From: Tillus elongatus
Taxonomy: Eukaryota; Arthropoda; Insecta; Coleoptera; Cleridae
Length of the DNA: 64,000 nucleotides
Direction of reading: 5' to 3'
Assembly (NCBI GenBank): GCA_964006375.1
Contig: OZ023268.1
Span: forward strand, 85,472,858 to 85,536,857
A program made the position numbers and the translations under genes. Positions 32,626-44,239 of this stretch are shown here, in pieces. Within the stretch, counting starts at the first letter, position 1. Each line of letters starts with the position of its first letter. The notes under the pieces were generated by a model. It was not told the origin of the DNA. It saw only the letters and a program-made list of their open reading frames with translations, and did no database searches.

Positions 32626-35600
32626 CAGTGGCGGCTCGTCAGATGATGCAGGTGAAGCGCTGCTTCACCTATATTTTTCGGTTAAGCTAAACTTTTTCAT
32701 TTAAAATCCACCGTAATTTAAATTTTTTTCATTCTCTCAAATATATTTGGTACAACCACATAAAGTGTCTTGTTACGTCGCGCCGCAGTTGATAATGTAT
32801 TTTTATAGTAATTTATGATACAATATAATTTGCAAGCCTGCCCCTGATCACCGAATTGAATGTATCAATGTGCAGCGCTTACATATTGCAGACCACAGAC
32901 TACTGTATAGAGCACCAAGCAACTGCAGGCTGACTGAGCCAGATTCCTTCACATACAAATGCTGCGTCTGTTTCGAGCCGCTTGCGTGAGACGGTTGCCA
33001 TGGCAGTGGCACACACACTGGTAGGTTGATGTTTATGAGTGTCACAAAAGTGATGCAGAGTTCTGAGCCTGCTTCAAAGATTGTTTCGGTCATTTATTTA
33101 GATTGAGTCGGATCGTCAGAGGCGTATTTTTATTTTTACTATGTTGCCGTTAAATAATCTGGTATGTGTCACATTTACAGACTTTGAAAAGCTAGATTTT
33201 TCATGTTTCTTTCGGTGAGTAGAATTGATTCGTTTATTATCACCTCCAAAATAATAATTTCAAAATAATAAAATATTAGATATAAAATTTCCAGTTGTAA
33301 AAAAAGAGAACCTTGAATTTAAATAAAAATATGCTTGTAGCTCTCCCCTCTATAAACAGATTTTCATAGGTAATACGTGCCATATTATAGTACTGTATGA
33401 TTGCGTGTACAGTAGGTTTACAGTGTCCTCTCATCGAATATTCCTAGACGTTATTCCTTGCGAAAGTTTATATACACACAGCTCAAATCTCTTGGATCTC
33501 CTTCTTACTACAAATCCTGACTGCTATAAGATATCAGCCACCACCCCCCTGGGTCGAAGACCACGGCATGGTCACTGCTTCCTGCGCAATGCAACCCGAG
33601 GTCACACAGTCATCACACCCACGTATCGTTTGGCACTACAACTCCACGAACTGGGACGAAATGCGAGATTACTTTTCTTTATTTCCATGGGCGTCTATCT
33701 GCTTCTCTCATCCTGACCCCTCTGATATCTCACAAAACGTCACCAAAATTATCCAATCTGGCATGGAATTATTTATTCCACGTACACAGAAAACCTCTGC
33801 AGCCACTCAAAAACCGTGGTTCTCTAAATTTTGTAACAAGGCCAGACTTGAAAAGGTCAAAGCTCACAAAAATCTTCTACACAATCCCAGTCAAGAAAAC
33901 CGTCAAGCATTTAACGACGCAAGAAACGGCTATGTCCGCATTTTTTCTGAGGCAAAAAACTCGTTTAATAACCACATCAAAAACAAAGTCCTCTCAAGCT
34001 CCAACGGCAGCAAACTCTTCTGGACTCTTGCTAAATCTATTGGGAATAATTTCTGCAAGAGCACGTTCCCACCTCTTGTCTCAGGGGATGAAATTGTTTC
34101 TACCGCCCTGGGCAAGACTGAACTTTTTGCCTCGTTGTTCGCCGGCAATTCTACTCTCAACCCACCTCCAAATGTTCAACCACCAACAGTCCCCAATGTC
34201 GCGCATAAAATGACGGATATCATTTTCAAAACTAAAAAGGTACGAAAGATGCTCTCCTCTTAATACCAGGAAAGCCTCTGGCCTTGACGAGATCCCAGCA
34301 ATTGTTCTCAAAATTGCGCACCAGAACTTGCTCCTGTCCTGACTCTTCTGTTTCAGACATCTTACAATAGAGACATATTCCCTAGTAACTGGAAAACTGC
34401 TCGAGTACAACCCGTCCCCAAGAAAAGATCGAAAGCACTTCCTAGCAACTACAGGCCTATTTCTCTCCTTTCAGTCATCTCTAAAGTGATGGAAAAGTAT
34501 ATAAACACCGAATTACTAAAATTTCTTGAAAAACACAGTCTAATCCACGACAGGCAGTATGGATTCCGTCAGCGCAGATCAACTGCCGACCTTCTTTCCT
34601 TTATCACCCATTCTTGGAACAAGTCTATGGAACTACACGGCGAATCCCAGATTGTCGCTCTACACATATCCAAAGCATTCGACCAGGTCTGGCACGCAGC
34701 GCTGCTTAATAAACTACCGGCCTATGGCCTGTACATGGACAGCAAATTTCCTCTCCAACCGGAGCATTTCTGTTGTTGTGGATGGCTATTCCTCTAAACT
34801 ATCCAATTAATGCAGGAGTTCCTCAAGGTTCAGCTTTAGCCCCTACTTTGTTTCTTCTCCAAATCAATGACCTCCTCCCTAGCACATACAACCCAGTTCA
34901 CAGTTACACGGACGACAGCACCCTCCACTCAAATATAGAATAATATAGAATATTCTAAACCTGTCTCTTTAGCCCAACTAGATGAGTATCGCAGACTCAT
35001 GGAGGGTTCTATCTCCGTGGATCTCCAAAAAATATTAGACTGTGGAAGTAGAAATCTTGTACAATTCAACCCCACCAAATCACAGTCTTGCTTTCTTTCT
35101 CATAAGAGATACACCAGCCCTAGACCCATCACAGTAAACAACCAAGTTATTCAAAGTAATGAGTCCTTTTCACTTGTTGGCATCTCTGTGGATCGAAATC
35201 TCAATTGGCACCAACATGTCACATCATTCCAGAAGCGGCTGCTAAGAAATTAGGTTTCCTCTTCCGGACTCGCAAATACTTTTCACCAGCTAATCTCTAT
35301 ACTTTATACACTTCACAAATAAGACCAAACCTCGAATACTGCTCCCACATCTGGGGTGCTGCTGCCGCTTCTACACTCGCTATCCTGGACTCCATTCAGA
35401 AGAGAGCTATATGTCTTATCGGTGACCCTACCCTCACCCAAAGGCTGACATCCCTTGCCCACCGACGTGCCCTTGGTGACCTCTCTCTCTTGTATAGATA
35501 TCTGCACGGGCACTGCTCAGAGGAGCTTTCTTCCATAGTTCCTCCACCTGCTGCCCCCAACAGATCTACCAGGGGAACAGAGCGAATGCACCCTTTTACT

Positions 35601-35991
35601 GTCCAGGTCACCAGACATAGAACATCTCGTTATGCCCGCTCTTTTGTCCCGAGGACTTCCAAGTTGTGGAATTCCTTGCCGGCACATGTTTTTCCTTCTC
35701 CCCCGAACCTCCAAGTCCAGAATTAACAAGTTGCCTCTTTCCTCCTTGTCGACACCCACGGTACGATAGTATTTAGGCTGTAAGCCCTCGTGGTGTGTTG
35801 TTGAAATAAAAAAATATATTTTTGTACAAAGGGATTTTTCATTTAAATACTGGTGTCAGGAGAACGTGTGACCTTGAAAATTGAAAAAAAAAGTCTGCGG
35901 CGCAGAGGGGGGGTCTTCGTCTCTCTGGACCCCCCCTTTGAGGCCGCGCGGATTGTGCTTCACCCACTCCCAAAGTCACGAGCCGCCACTG
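32626..35991. mobile_element. Non-autonomous hAT element inserted in a LINE
   Basis: The ends are CAGTGGCGGCTCGTC and ACGAGCCGCCACTG, nearly perfect inverted repeats. The flanks TCTTGTTC (32618-32625) and CCTTGTTC (35992-35999) match in 7 of 8 bases, as for a hAT 8-bp duplication. The element interrupts LINE family C and itself holds a LINE family A copy (33470-35815). Without that insert it is about 1.0 kb and encodes no transposase. Confidence 0.85.
33470..35815 (+). pseudogene. LINE family A (CR1/Jockey-like), 5' truncated, nested in hAT
   Basis: It starts in the endonuclease C-terminus (LLDLLLTTNPDCYKISATTP). The linker frame at 33568-34263 includes [20 protein letters not shown] and [21 protein letters not shown] 2-base loss near 34262 shifts the frame at the NTRKASG motif. 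The reverse transcriptase follows in several frames: NYRPISLLS-type sequence, YGFRQRRSTADLLSFITHSW, then a HISKAFDQVWH palm motif and an altered SYTDDSTLHS box. The C-terminal frame 35205-35726 reaches [16 protein letters not shown]. The 3' end matches the other copies. The many small breaks make it inactive. Confidence 0.82.
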
Positions 35992-35999
35992 CCTTGTTC

Positions 36000-36365
36000 C
36001 AGTTCTGAGACACCACATGAAAATGGCAGCACCTCACATAACTCTAGTATCTTTAGCAATGTGTGCAGTATCTTCCATCATGCACTGTAGTATATTATAC
36101 TTTTTACATCACCCCTTTGCCTTGTATACTTGTCGAAATCTTTCTGTTTTAACCATGTATTTCATATGAGCATGCCTTTTTACAGACACATAAGAATCAA
36201 CCAGTCTTCATTCTCATTAAGTCTTGCAGTCCCACTACTTTACCAGTTTTGTTTGTCTTTACTCCTACCCACGCTTTCATATCTCCAGCAACAATTATTC
36301 TTTCACCTGGTTCACACGTCTAGTACTTTCACAGGATACTTCCCTGAAGGTACCACTTTATGATG
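36000..36365 (-). pseudogene. LINE family C endonuclease part (right of hAT insertion)
   Basis: The - strand carries RIIVAGDMKAWVGVKTNKTG in broken frames, the endonuclease GDMN-type motif. This is the upstream part of the LINE cut by the 32626-35991 hAT. The region from 36370 to 36890 shows a short FCKRLKYLGGVTF-like piece and no more. Confidence 0.6.
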
Positions 36366-36899
36366 ATGGGTAAGGTGGACGATGAAAACTGAAGACACTG
36401 CACTGAAGCTGCAGAAAGAGAACATTTGATTGGTTCAGTTCTGCAAAAGGCTCAAATACCTTGGAGGGGTGACTTTTAACACCCCACCACATAAAAAGTA
36501 TCAACTTTTTGGGCAGCTATTAGGAAAAAGATACATTGCAGTGCTAAGAGGCCAAATGCCTAACCACTCATTAAGTAATCTACAATCTACAAACTGGAAG
36601 TACCAAATTGAAAGAAAAAATAATACAAAATGATTTTATTAAAAAATACATGAATAAATGTTATTACATTTTTAATTTTAATTCGGTTCAACAAAAATGT
36701 ATAATACATGGTACATAAATAATTAACAATAATACATATTAAAATGCTTATAGCTAACCACGAAGCTCCAGGTTTGAGCAAACATTGGGTATTTCAATAG
36801 TTACATCAAACAATACGAAGAAGCCTTAATTTAGGGAAGTTTTTAAACAACGGATCTTACAAATATATCAAAGAATAAACTGGCTGACTGATATATCAA

Positions 36900-37225
36900 T
36901 GCACAGCCCAAAATACTGGGTCTAGAGACTTGAAATTTTGCACATGGGTTCCTGTTATAACGTAGACGAGCACTAAAAAGTATATTTTGAAATTCAACCC
37001 CTTTCGGTTTTTCGGTTGCTTACTGCTGCACAAGGAGAAATTGTAATTATTCCGTGAATCCCTTGGATTCCAAATGATCTCCCTTTTGAACTCAAGCAAT
37101 TGTCCCTGAAATTACGCTTCGCTACAACAATTAATAAATCACAGGAGCAAACTCTAAAATTCGCAGGAGTTGACTTAAGACAGGACCGTTTCTCCTATGG
37201 CCAATTTTACATAGTGGGTTAGCTC
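36900..37225 (+). pseudogene. Helitron Pif1-like helicase, C-terminal relic
   Basis: The + strand reads QGEIVIIP, then IPNDLPFELKQLSLKLRFAT, then TINKSQEQTLKFAGVDLRQD and RFSYGQFYIV. This is the helicase C-terminal block of Helitron/Helentron RepHel proteins, where TINKSQGQ(S/T)L belongs to the conserved motifs. One stop lies before IPW and another after YIV. It is the only autonomous-element protein remnant of this class seen and could represent the type of element that mobilised the short Helentron-like copies. Confidence 0.7.
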
Positions 37226-37812
37226 ACCCCATAGCCTAATTGTACCGACACCACCCTCTAAAATAATAAAAAACGTCCTATATAAAGAAATATTATTTTA
37301 AAAAATCTTTTCTTTTTTTCCACCTCTGATTACTGACTTGAAATTTTGAGTTTCTTCTTCTGCAATATTAACCGTTGTTTTAGGTTTAATTTGTATATGT
37401 ATGTCAGTTTGTAAGGTATCATAGGCCTATACAGCCTAAAAAACTTTGGTTATTATTATTATTATAACTGAAGGACCATAAGTCACAGGGGAAACTCTAA
37501 AATTTGCGGGAGTTGTCTAAGACAGGACTGTTTCTCCTATGGCCAATTTTACGATGTGTGTTCATGTGTGAGCTCACCCCATAGCCTAATTGTACTGACA
37601 CCGCGCTCTAAAATGATAAAAAAATGTATATAAAGATATATTATAAAAAAATATCTAAGTTTTTCTTTTTTTTTCCACATCTAATTACCGACTTGAAATT
37701 TTGAGTTTCTTCTGCAATAATAACCGTGGTTTTAGGTTTAATTTGTATATGTATGTCAGTTTGTAAGGTATTATAGGCCTCTACAGGCCTGAAAAATGTG
37801 GTTATTATTATT
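37138..37812 (+). repeat. Tandem duplication of about 340 bp of the helicase relic
   Basis: Both units contain the AAACTCTAAAATT block, TTTCTCCTATGGCCAATTTT, CTCACCCCATAGCCTAATTG, ATTTGTATATGTATGTCAGT and a (TTA)n end. The second unit is interrupted in its (TTA)n by the element at 37815. Confidence 0.75.
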
Positions 37813-37814
37813 AT

Positions 37815-38794
37815 TAGAGGTGTGTGAACCTATGTTTTTCTCGAACCGAACTATGAACGAACCCAGGCAAATATATTTATTCGAACTTTGAACCTCTGAA
37901 ATAGTATCTCCAAGCCTCCCAGCCGAACTTCTTAAAATTTGTAAAGCTAACATTGAACCAGCTAAGATACAGTATACAGTAGCATAGAATATTTGGTACT
38001 AGAAGAACCCCAGTCCTTTTACGAAAAGCAGATGTTTGACAAAATTTGCAGGTCAATTGGGTGAAAATGACTTCCGGTGCTGATGTTAGTTGTGAAGATG
38101 GGTCAAAGTTGAATCAAAAATAGAAAAAAGGTATATTGAAAGCTTTTTTAGATTTCTACATCTATAACTAACCTCAATTATAAATATTTCTTGTTGTTTG
38201 GTATTAGCTAGGCAGTTTTAGCAGTCAGTTAGATTGAGTGGAGCTAAAAATGAAGACGATAGGGTATATAATAACCATTTAAAGTTTTAACTGTCTCCTG
38301 ATTGTGAACTTTAACGGTTTTGGTTCATTGTGAAATAAAGCATGTTTAGTCTACTGTTTCCAGAAAGCAATCTGCAATTATTGTCATGAGTTCTGAAAAT
38401 TTATGTTACTGATTGCTTCGGTAAGGCATTTGGGATGCTAGGATGTATAAACAATTATTCTGTGATTCTTAAAAGGCTCTGTCAGGTCCCACCAACTGTC
38501 AAAAACACGCAGGAGTAAAATCCGCTGAAATTACACCACTGGCTCAATAGGGCAAATACCACGAATGAAGAATCGCTACAGACTTAACGGGGCTGCTACT
38601 GACTTACAATTTTGCTACCTTTGGCAGCATTGAATGCCTGTAAAGTTAATTTTCGAAGTATTTTTGAGCAATGAACTTCGAACTATTTTGGAGAATTACA
38701 TATTTTGAACTTCGACTCCTTTGGCATCGCCTAGCGCGATTAATTTTTCGAACCGAAGGTTCGGTTCGAAATATCGAAGCTTCGCACACCTCTA
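37815..38794. mobile_element. hAT-type MITE of 980 bp with exact 8-bp duplication
   Basis: The ends are TAGAGGTGTGTGAA and TTCGCACACCTCTA. The flanks ATTATTAT (37807-37814 and 38795-38802) are identical, although inside a TTA repeat. A subterminal palindrome CGAACCGAAGGTTCGGTTCG lies near the right end. No transposase. Confidence 0.75.
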
Positions 38795-39004
38795 ATTATT
38801 ATAACCTAATTCTACGCGGAGTTAGGTTTTTAGTATATGTACCGCCAAAGCGAGTCTATAAAGCAAAACTAACAATGCAATACTGCAATACTACTGGCAA
38901 AGAATGGACAAGACTTTTAGTGTAAAAACCTCCCTTTGTAATAACAATGAAAATAGTCAACAAATAAATAAAAAGAAAAAATTACTAAAGTAACAAAAAT
39001 TTAA

Positions 39005-39060
39005 AAGTTCTTACACAGCAAGTACATTATGGTAGCATATTTTCATTAAAAAAGTTTTTA
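39005..39060 (+). mobile_element. Helentron-like element, 5' end relic
   Basis: ACACAGCAAGTACATTATGG is followed by TAGCATATTTTCATTAAA. Only the first about 55 bp are recognisable. Confidence 0.4.
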
Positions 39061-39167
39061 AAAGTATTTTAACTGTGAGAACAAGGCTTTTTCAGGTAAT
39101 GTCAATCTTTAGAATATAATCTAAAAATGCATTTGACCTTGCTATTGAAAAAAAAAGTTGAAACAAA

Positions 39168-39810
39168 ATGTTGGATGAGCAACTAAATTTTAACGATTAT
39201 TACAGTTCCATTGTTAACAGATCTCTAAAAACCTTAGGATTCATAAAAAGAAACACTGCAAACTTTAAGAATGTTAACTGTGTGATATCCACCTTTAATG
39301 CTTTGTGCAGGTCACTGCTTGAATATGGTTCTCCTGTTTGGTCCCCTATATATGCAACCAATATAAATTACATTGAGATTGTACAGGCTTTTACGATATT
39401 TGCTCACAAGCTGGGTATTGCTAGGCATGATTAGTGAATTGTGTTCAATGTTGAAGGCAGAATCCTTGGCTAATCGAAGAAATTACTTAGATACCATCCT
39501 GCTCTTCAAGGCTGTAAATTCAATAACAGATTGTCCTAATTTGCTTGCCCTTCTCGGCTTTCATGTACCTCGTCGTTATACCCGTCGAAATACATTGCTT
39601 CCGTGGAATTTCACACAACAAATTATGGTAAGGGTTCTCCAGTGTCAAGGCCGTCTACGCTTGCTAATTCTGTTTCATTGGATTTTTTCGACCTTGCTCT
39701 TAGTTCATTCAAGAAACAACTGAAAGCTAGTGTGTGTGTGTGTGTGAATATAATTAGTCCTGTTCAAATAGAATCTAGTTTTTTGTTGTCCTTTCTGAAT
39801 GCCTAGCTTA
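39168..39810 (+). pseudogene. LINE reverse-transcriptase C-terminal fragment
   Basis: LDEQLNFNDYYSSIVNRSLK, TLGFIKRNTANFKN and SLLEYGSPVWSP form the thumb. After a frameshift LANRRNYLDTILLFKAVNSI and HVPRRYTRRNTLLP follow, ending LDFFDLALSSFKKQL. This is a related but different family from A and resembles the relic at 50740-51113. A GT repeat follows the stop. Confidence 0.7.
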
Positions 39811-39958
39811 AGAATTATGTTGTTGGTGTCTAGTTGCTCAGTTACTGAATTCATTCTTGTTCTAATGTAAAATTTTACTTGTATTACTAGCTATCTGCTT
39901 CTTTACTTGTAAAAACTTTTTGTAAAGGAATTATCAGTTTATTAAATAACTAAAAATG

Positions 39959-39960
<2 letters not shown>

Positions 39961-40033
<73 letters not shown>
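39961..40033. repeat. (TA)n microsatellite
   Basis: About 36 perfect TA units. No Helentron-like 3' end follows, unlike the tracts at 4845 and 7019. Confidence 0.9.
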
Positions 40034-40035
<2 letters not shown>

Positions 40036-40102
40036 TGTAAAGATGATTAGAAATTATATGTAGGTCAGGTCACCAATAATCAAACTGAAAAGATTCATAT
40101 TT

Positions 40103-40859
40103 ACATTATAGAACTTGTCTAGGGTTTTTGTTTTTTACATGTTACTTAATCTGTCAATTTCACATTGGTACTGACATTTGCCAAAAAACAAATTTGTCCA
40201 TCACATATTAATTACCACTGAATTATATACTATGTACCTGAAGGGGCATCATACGCGATACGCATGCTGGGCGTTTAAGCTGACAAGGATAGACGTTTTA
40301 GTATAACTTGATCATTCTTACTCGTTATGTTCATATAGCATTTATTTATTTATTTAAATATATGCATTAACAGGTATATAAACCCAATTACTAATGTAAA
40401 CAGAATTAAATGAACGAGAGCCAAATAACAAGAAGCAAAAGAAAAGTGACCCAAGTATTAGCTAGAGTCTCTGAAGCTTACATTATAGAACTTGTCTAGG
40501 GTTTTTGTTTTTTACATGTTACTTAATCTGTCAATTTCACATTGGTACTGACATTTGCCAAAAAAACAAATTTGTCCATCACATATTAATTACCACTGAA
40601 TTATATTCTATGTAACTGGAGCGGCATCATACGCAATACACGTGCTGGGCGTTTAAGCCAACAAGGATAGAGACGTTTTAGTATAACTTGATCATTCTTA
40701 CTCATTATGTTCATATAGCATTTATTTATTTATTTAAATATGTGCATTAACAGGTATATAAACCCAATTACTAATGTAAACAGAATTAAATGAACGAGAG
40801 CCAAATAACAAGAAGCAAAAGAAAAGTGACCCAAGTATTAGCTAGAGTCTCTGAAGCTT
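40103..40859 (+). repeat. Tandem duplication, units of 377 and 380 bp
   Basis: Two long units start ACATTATAGAACTTGTCTAG and end GCTAGAGTCTCTGAAGCTTA. Only a few substitutions and small indels separate them, so the duplication is recent compared with nearby repeats. No open frame. Confidence 0.9.
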
Positions 40860-41029
40860 AGATGAAAGCAGTGTAAATTAGAAGTTCTGAATATGTCTGC
40901 TGGGGAGACATTATAAAGATGACACATAAAAACAGGGGATTTGCTTAGGATGTTCATTCTTGGAACAGAAAGAGCCAATGTATTCGCATTTCGAGTGTGA
41001 TAGTGTGAGGATCTTGTACGTGTTTAGTA

Positions 41030-41266
41030 TGTTATATTGGCTATGCCAATCCTGTACATTGTTTGGCTGGCCCAACCCTGACCGTACATCTGAATTTGAC
41101 AGATGACATCAGTCCTGCCCATCGTGCATAAGAATGTCAGGTGACACAGAACATGAACTCCCTCGAGTTTCTAGTTTTTACGTATGTAGCGTTTTACTTA
41201 TAGTTAACCAAATTATAATATTGAAATTAGACTCGCTGTTTTATTGAAATTAGCACATACATAACA
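41030..41266 (+). mobile_element. Left LTR of a Ty3/gypsy element
   Basis: It starts TGTTATATTGG and ends ACATACATAACA, giving TGTTAT/ATAACA ends. It directly precedes a primer binding site and a gag frame. A matching right LTR was not found before 44240. Confidence 0.7.
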
Positions 41267-41284
41267 TGGTGTCAGGTGAAAGTC
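41267..41284 (+). other. Primer binding site of the gypsy element
   Basis: TGGTGTCAGGTGAAAGTC starts with TGG, the complement of a tRNA CCA end, immediately after the LTR. TGGTGTCAG-type sites are usual in the K02A2.6/CsRn1 group. Confidence 0.6.
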
Positions 41285-41372
41285 GGTAAACCAATACATT
41301 TACTGCCTGTGTCATTAAAATTATGAACTATTGAGAAGTCTCAAGTGAAGGTCGCGGTGGAAAGAAAACAAA

Positions 41373-43352
41373 ATGGCTAGTTTCAAACCTCTGTGTGGCT
41401 TAATTTGATGGAAAATCTGAGTGAAAGTTGGAAATCGTTTTATCAAAAATTCTCGATCTTTTTAAAAGCCAGTGAAAATGATAAGAAAACTGATGAAATG
41501 AAGATTGCAATGCTATTGAACTGTGTTGAAGATGATGGGATAGAACTTTTTAATACATTCACCCCAGCTGAAGATGATAAAAAAATTCAATATAGTCGTA
41601 GAAGCCTTCGAGAATTTCTGTAATCCGAAACAAAACCTTGTTTTTGCTAGACATAAGTTTTTCAAACGGTGCCAAACAGAAGGTGATACTTTTGATCAAT
41701 TTTCAACCGATTTAAAACGATTAGCGAAAGTTTGCAATTTTGGAGAGCAAGAAAACAGTCTTATCAGGGACGTTATAATTATATGCATTCGTGACTCTAC
41801 AAGAGAGACTCTTACGAGAAAATGAATTAACTATTGAACAAACTATTGCACTTTGCAGAGCTCGTGAAGTAAGTAAAGAGCAAGTAAAAGCAATGCATGC
41901 CTTATCAATAAATGAGGTACAACAAAAGTACAACTGTAGAAAGTGTGGGTTATCTCACACTACTCGAAACTACCCAGCTTATGGAAAAACCTGCGATTTT
42001 TGTCACAAATTACACCATTATCAGTCACACTGTCCAAAAAAATATAAAAAGAAGTTCAGCAATTTTCAGAAAAACTGGACAAGTAAAAATGTTCATGAAG
42101 TTGAAAAGAAAGAACAAGATTCGTCATCCAGCAGTGAATAAGAATTTCTTGTTAATCAATTAAAACTAAAGTGTGAAGAAATAAATGAAGCAAAGCAATG
42201 GGAACACAAAGTAGCCATAAATGGTAGAGTGGTCAAATTCAAAATTGATACCGGTGCAGAAATTAATGTATTACCAATGAATGTCTTCAAAAAATTGAAT
42301 GTACCCTCAGCATTACAACCAACAAAAAATATTATAGTAGCATTTCGTGGTTCAAAATTGGATATAGTGGGAAGTGCAGTGTTACGATGTCAACCAGAAA
42401 ATAGGAAAGAAGAATTGGTACAGTTTTATGTTGTGAAACTCAAAGCTCATCCAAATTTTGGGGCTGAAAACATTACAAAATTTCAAAATAATAAAAAAAT
42501 TGAATGAAATCGAAAAGGTAAATAATGAAAAAACAAAACTTGTGCAGGGAAATGACAAAGAATAAATGCAATTTGTTAGGCAGAATTCAGTGGTCTTCCA
42601 AGGCTTTGGAAAACTTCCTACTAAATACAAAATCAAGTTAAGCGAAGATGCAGTTCCAGTATCAAGACCACCAAGGAGATTTCCTGAAGTCATCAAAACA
42701 AACTTGAAAGAGGTTTTGAAGAGGATGGAAAAAGAAAAAAATATTGAAGAAGTAAAGTATCCAACCGATTGGTACAGTGATTTAGTTATAGTTGAAAAGA
42801 AAAATAGAAAAATTCAAGTGTGTCTGAATCTAATGGAGCTGAATAAATATGTTACTCGATTCCTACTATTGAAGAAGTTACAGCAAATTTGTCAGGAAAG
42901 AAAATATTCACTGTTGTTGATATGAAAGATGGGTTTCATCAGATTGAATTGTCTCCAGAGTCTTCAGATCTATGTACGTTCAACACACCTCTGCAATAAT
43001 AAAATATTCTTAGTCCCTAAAATAGTCTATGAAGATGCTTATAACGAACTGAAAAATGTAAGCAACAAAACTAAATATTAATATGACAAAAATGTTAAAT
43101 GTAAACCAGAATTTAATATAGGTCATAGTGTTGTTGTTCAAAATAATAGAACAAAACTATGGGAGCCTGCTGTTATTCGAGATAAAACTAGCAATCCACG
43201 ATCCTATGAAGTTGTAAGATCGAGCAACAGCACTCTTGTCCGTAATTGAATACATTTAAGGCCAAGTCCTAACCAATATATTGTACCCACAAGTGAAAAT
43301 GATGATATGCCTATTGTACATCCTAATGATAGTGATCTAGCAACAGGTTAAC
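41373..43352 (+). pseudogene. Ty3/gypsy gag-pol (K02A2.6-like), internally deleted
   Basis: In order: a gag start with ESWKSFYQKFSIFLKASEND, then, shifted in frame, FARHKFFKRCQTEGDTFDQF; a zinc-knuckle region with CRKCGLSH and CDFCHKLHHYQSHC; and an aspartic protease with VKFKIDTGAEINVLPMNVF (the DTGA box, 42229 onward). A reverse-transcriptase start follows with YKIKLSEDAVPVSRPPRRFP and, shifted, VVDMKDGFHQIELSP. The sequence then jumps near 43000 to an integrase C-terminal domain with GHSVVVQNNRTKLWEPAVIR and NPRSYEVVRSSNSTLVRN. The palm YVDD box, RNase H and integrase core are missing. At least four frameshifts or stops make it inactive. Confidence 0.82.
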
Positions 43353-43359
43353 ACTCTAA

Positions 43360-43805
43360 CAAAAGATAAATAATTCAACTAAAATACTACATACAAACTG
43401 TATTTATATTGATGCTAATTCTTCGTGATAGTATCTATATTAAATTCATAGATACAAACAAAACAAACTGATCTTCAAGTCAAGACAAACGTATAGATTA
43501 GTATATGTATAAACCGGCCGAGTTATTGACATAATTTATTATTCTACAGACGAATTCGGAGTGTTTAAGCGGTCAAATGCAAAGTGAAAATAAAGGACTA
43601 GAAATTAAAGGTGCCGCACGATTCAATGAAGTTTTGTTCTTAATATAAAAATACTTTCTAAAAAAAAAGCAGGTCTTCGACCTCGTAGTTTCATCACACA
43701 ATAAACAAACGATCGTTCCTGGATGACAATTTTACTTCAGACTAGTTCGTTTACCTTGACGCGATATAAATACATGTAACTAGTTGTTTAAGTTAGAATT
43801 TTATC
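43360..43805. other. No gene recognised
   Basis: AT-rich spacer between the gypsy relic and the hammerhead-like unit. No repeat structure stands out. Confidence 0.4.
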
Positions 43806-43850
43806 TTCCTCTGAAGATGTTGACTTTGTCAACGAAACGATCGTAAGGTC
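43806..43850 (+). ncRNA. Hammerhead-like ribozyme motif, copy c
   Basis: The order is CCU, CUGAAGA (position 7 is free in hammerheads), U, helix II GUUGAC-UUU-GUCAAC (six perfect pairs), GAAA, CGAUCGUA, AGG. Relative to copy d, helix II has C-G to U-A and A-U to G-C changes, each paired on both sides. The flanking GTGTTGTGGTGAT sequence links it to the foldback units at 6501 and 50412. Here only one arm exists, so it is not just a palindrome artefact. Confidence 0.55.
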
Positions 43851-44134
43851 TTTGAAATAAGTGTTGTGGTGATTTAGGTTTTCTCAAAGAGTACTTAATA
43901 ATTAAAGTAATAAAATGCAAATATTATTTTATAGCCAAAAGAACCTTGGTCTTAATAATAATAATGATTATTTGTTGTGAACATGTTACACTGTGTTATA
44001 TAAAGAAGCAAATGCCTTGATACAATTCTCTTCTTTTTACATCTGATTCAATGAATACCTAATTTCCATAGTCACTTTTTAATGAAAATTTACTACCAGT
44101 TAGCGCTCACTTTATTTTACAATAAGAGAGCGAC

Positions 44135-44140
44135 TTTATT
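44135..44140 (-). terminator. Poly(A) signal of xmas/GANP
   Basis: AATAAA on the - strand lies about 100 bases after the stop codon. A second one is at 44116-44111. Confidence 0.6.
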
Positions 44141-44239
44141 ATTTAATGACTTAAATAATTGCTTCAATAAACATCAAAACAATTTATGGTGATCATAAAT
44201 ATCTAAAACAGATACACAAAACATACAAAAATATTGAAT

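Noticed and set aside
40103..40859. Long direct repeats considered as LTRs
   Set aside because: The two copies are adjacent with no internal region and lack TG...CA ends, so this is a tandem duplication.
44068..44110. Possible Helentron-like 5' end on the - strand next to the xmas poly(A) region
   Set aside because: Only ATGAAAATTTACTACC is shared; the ACGCAGCAAGTGCGT stem is not present.
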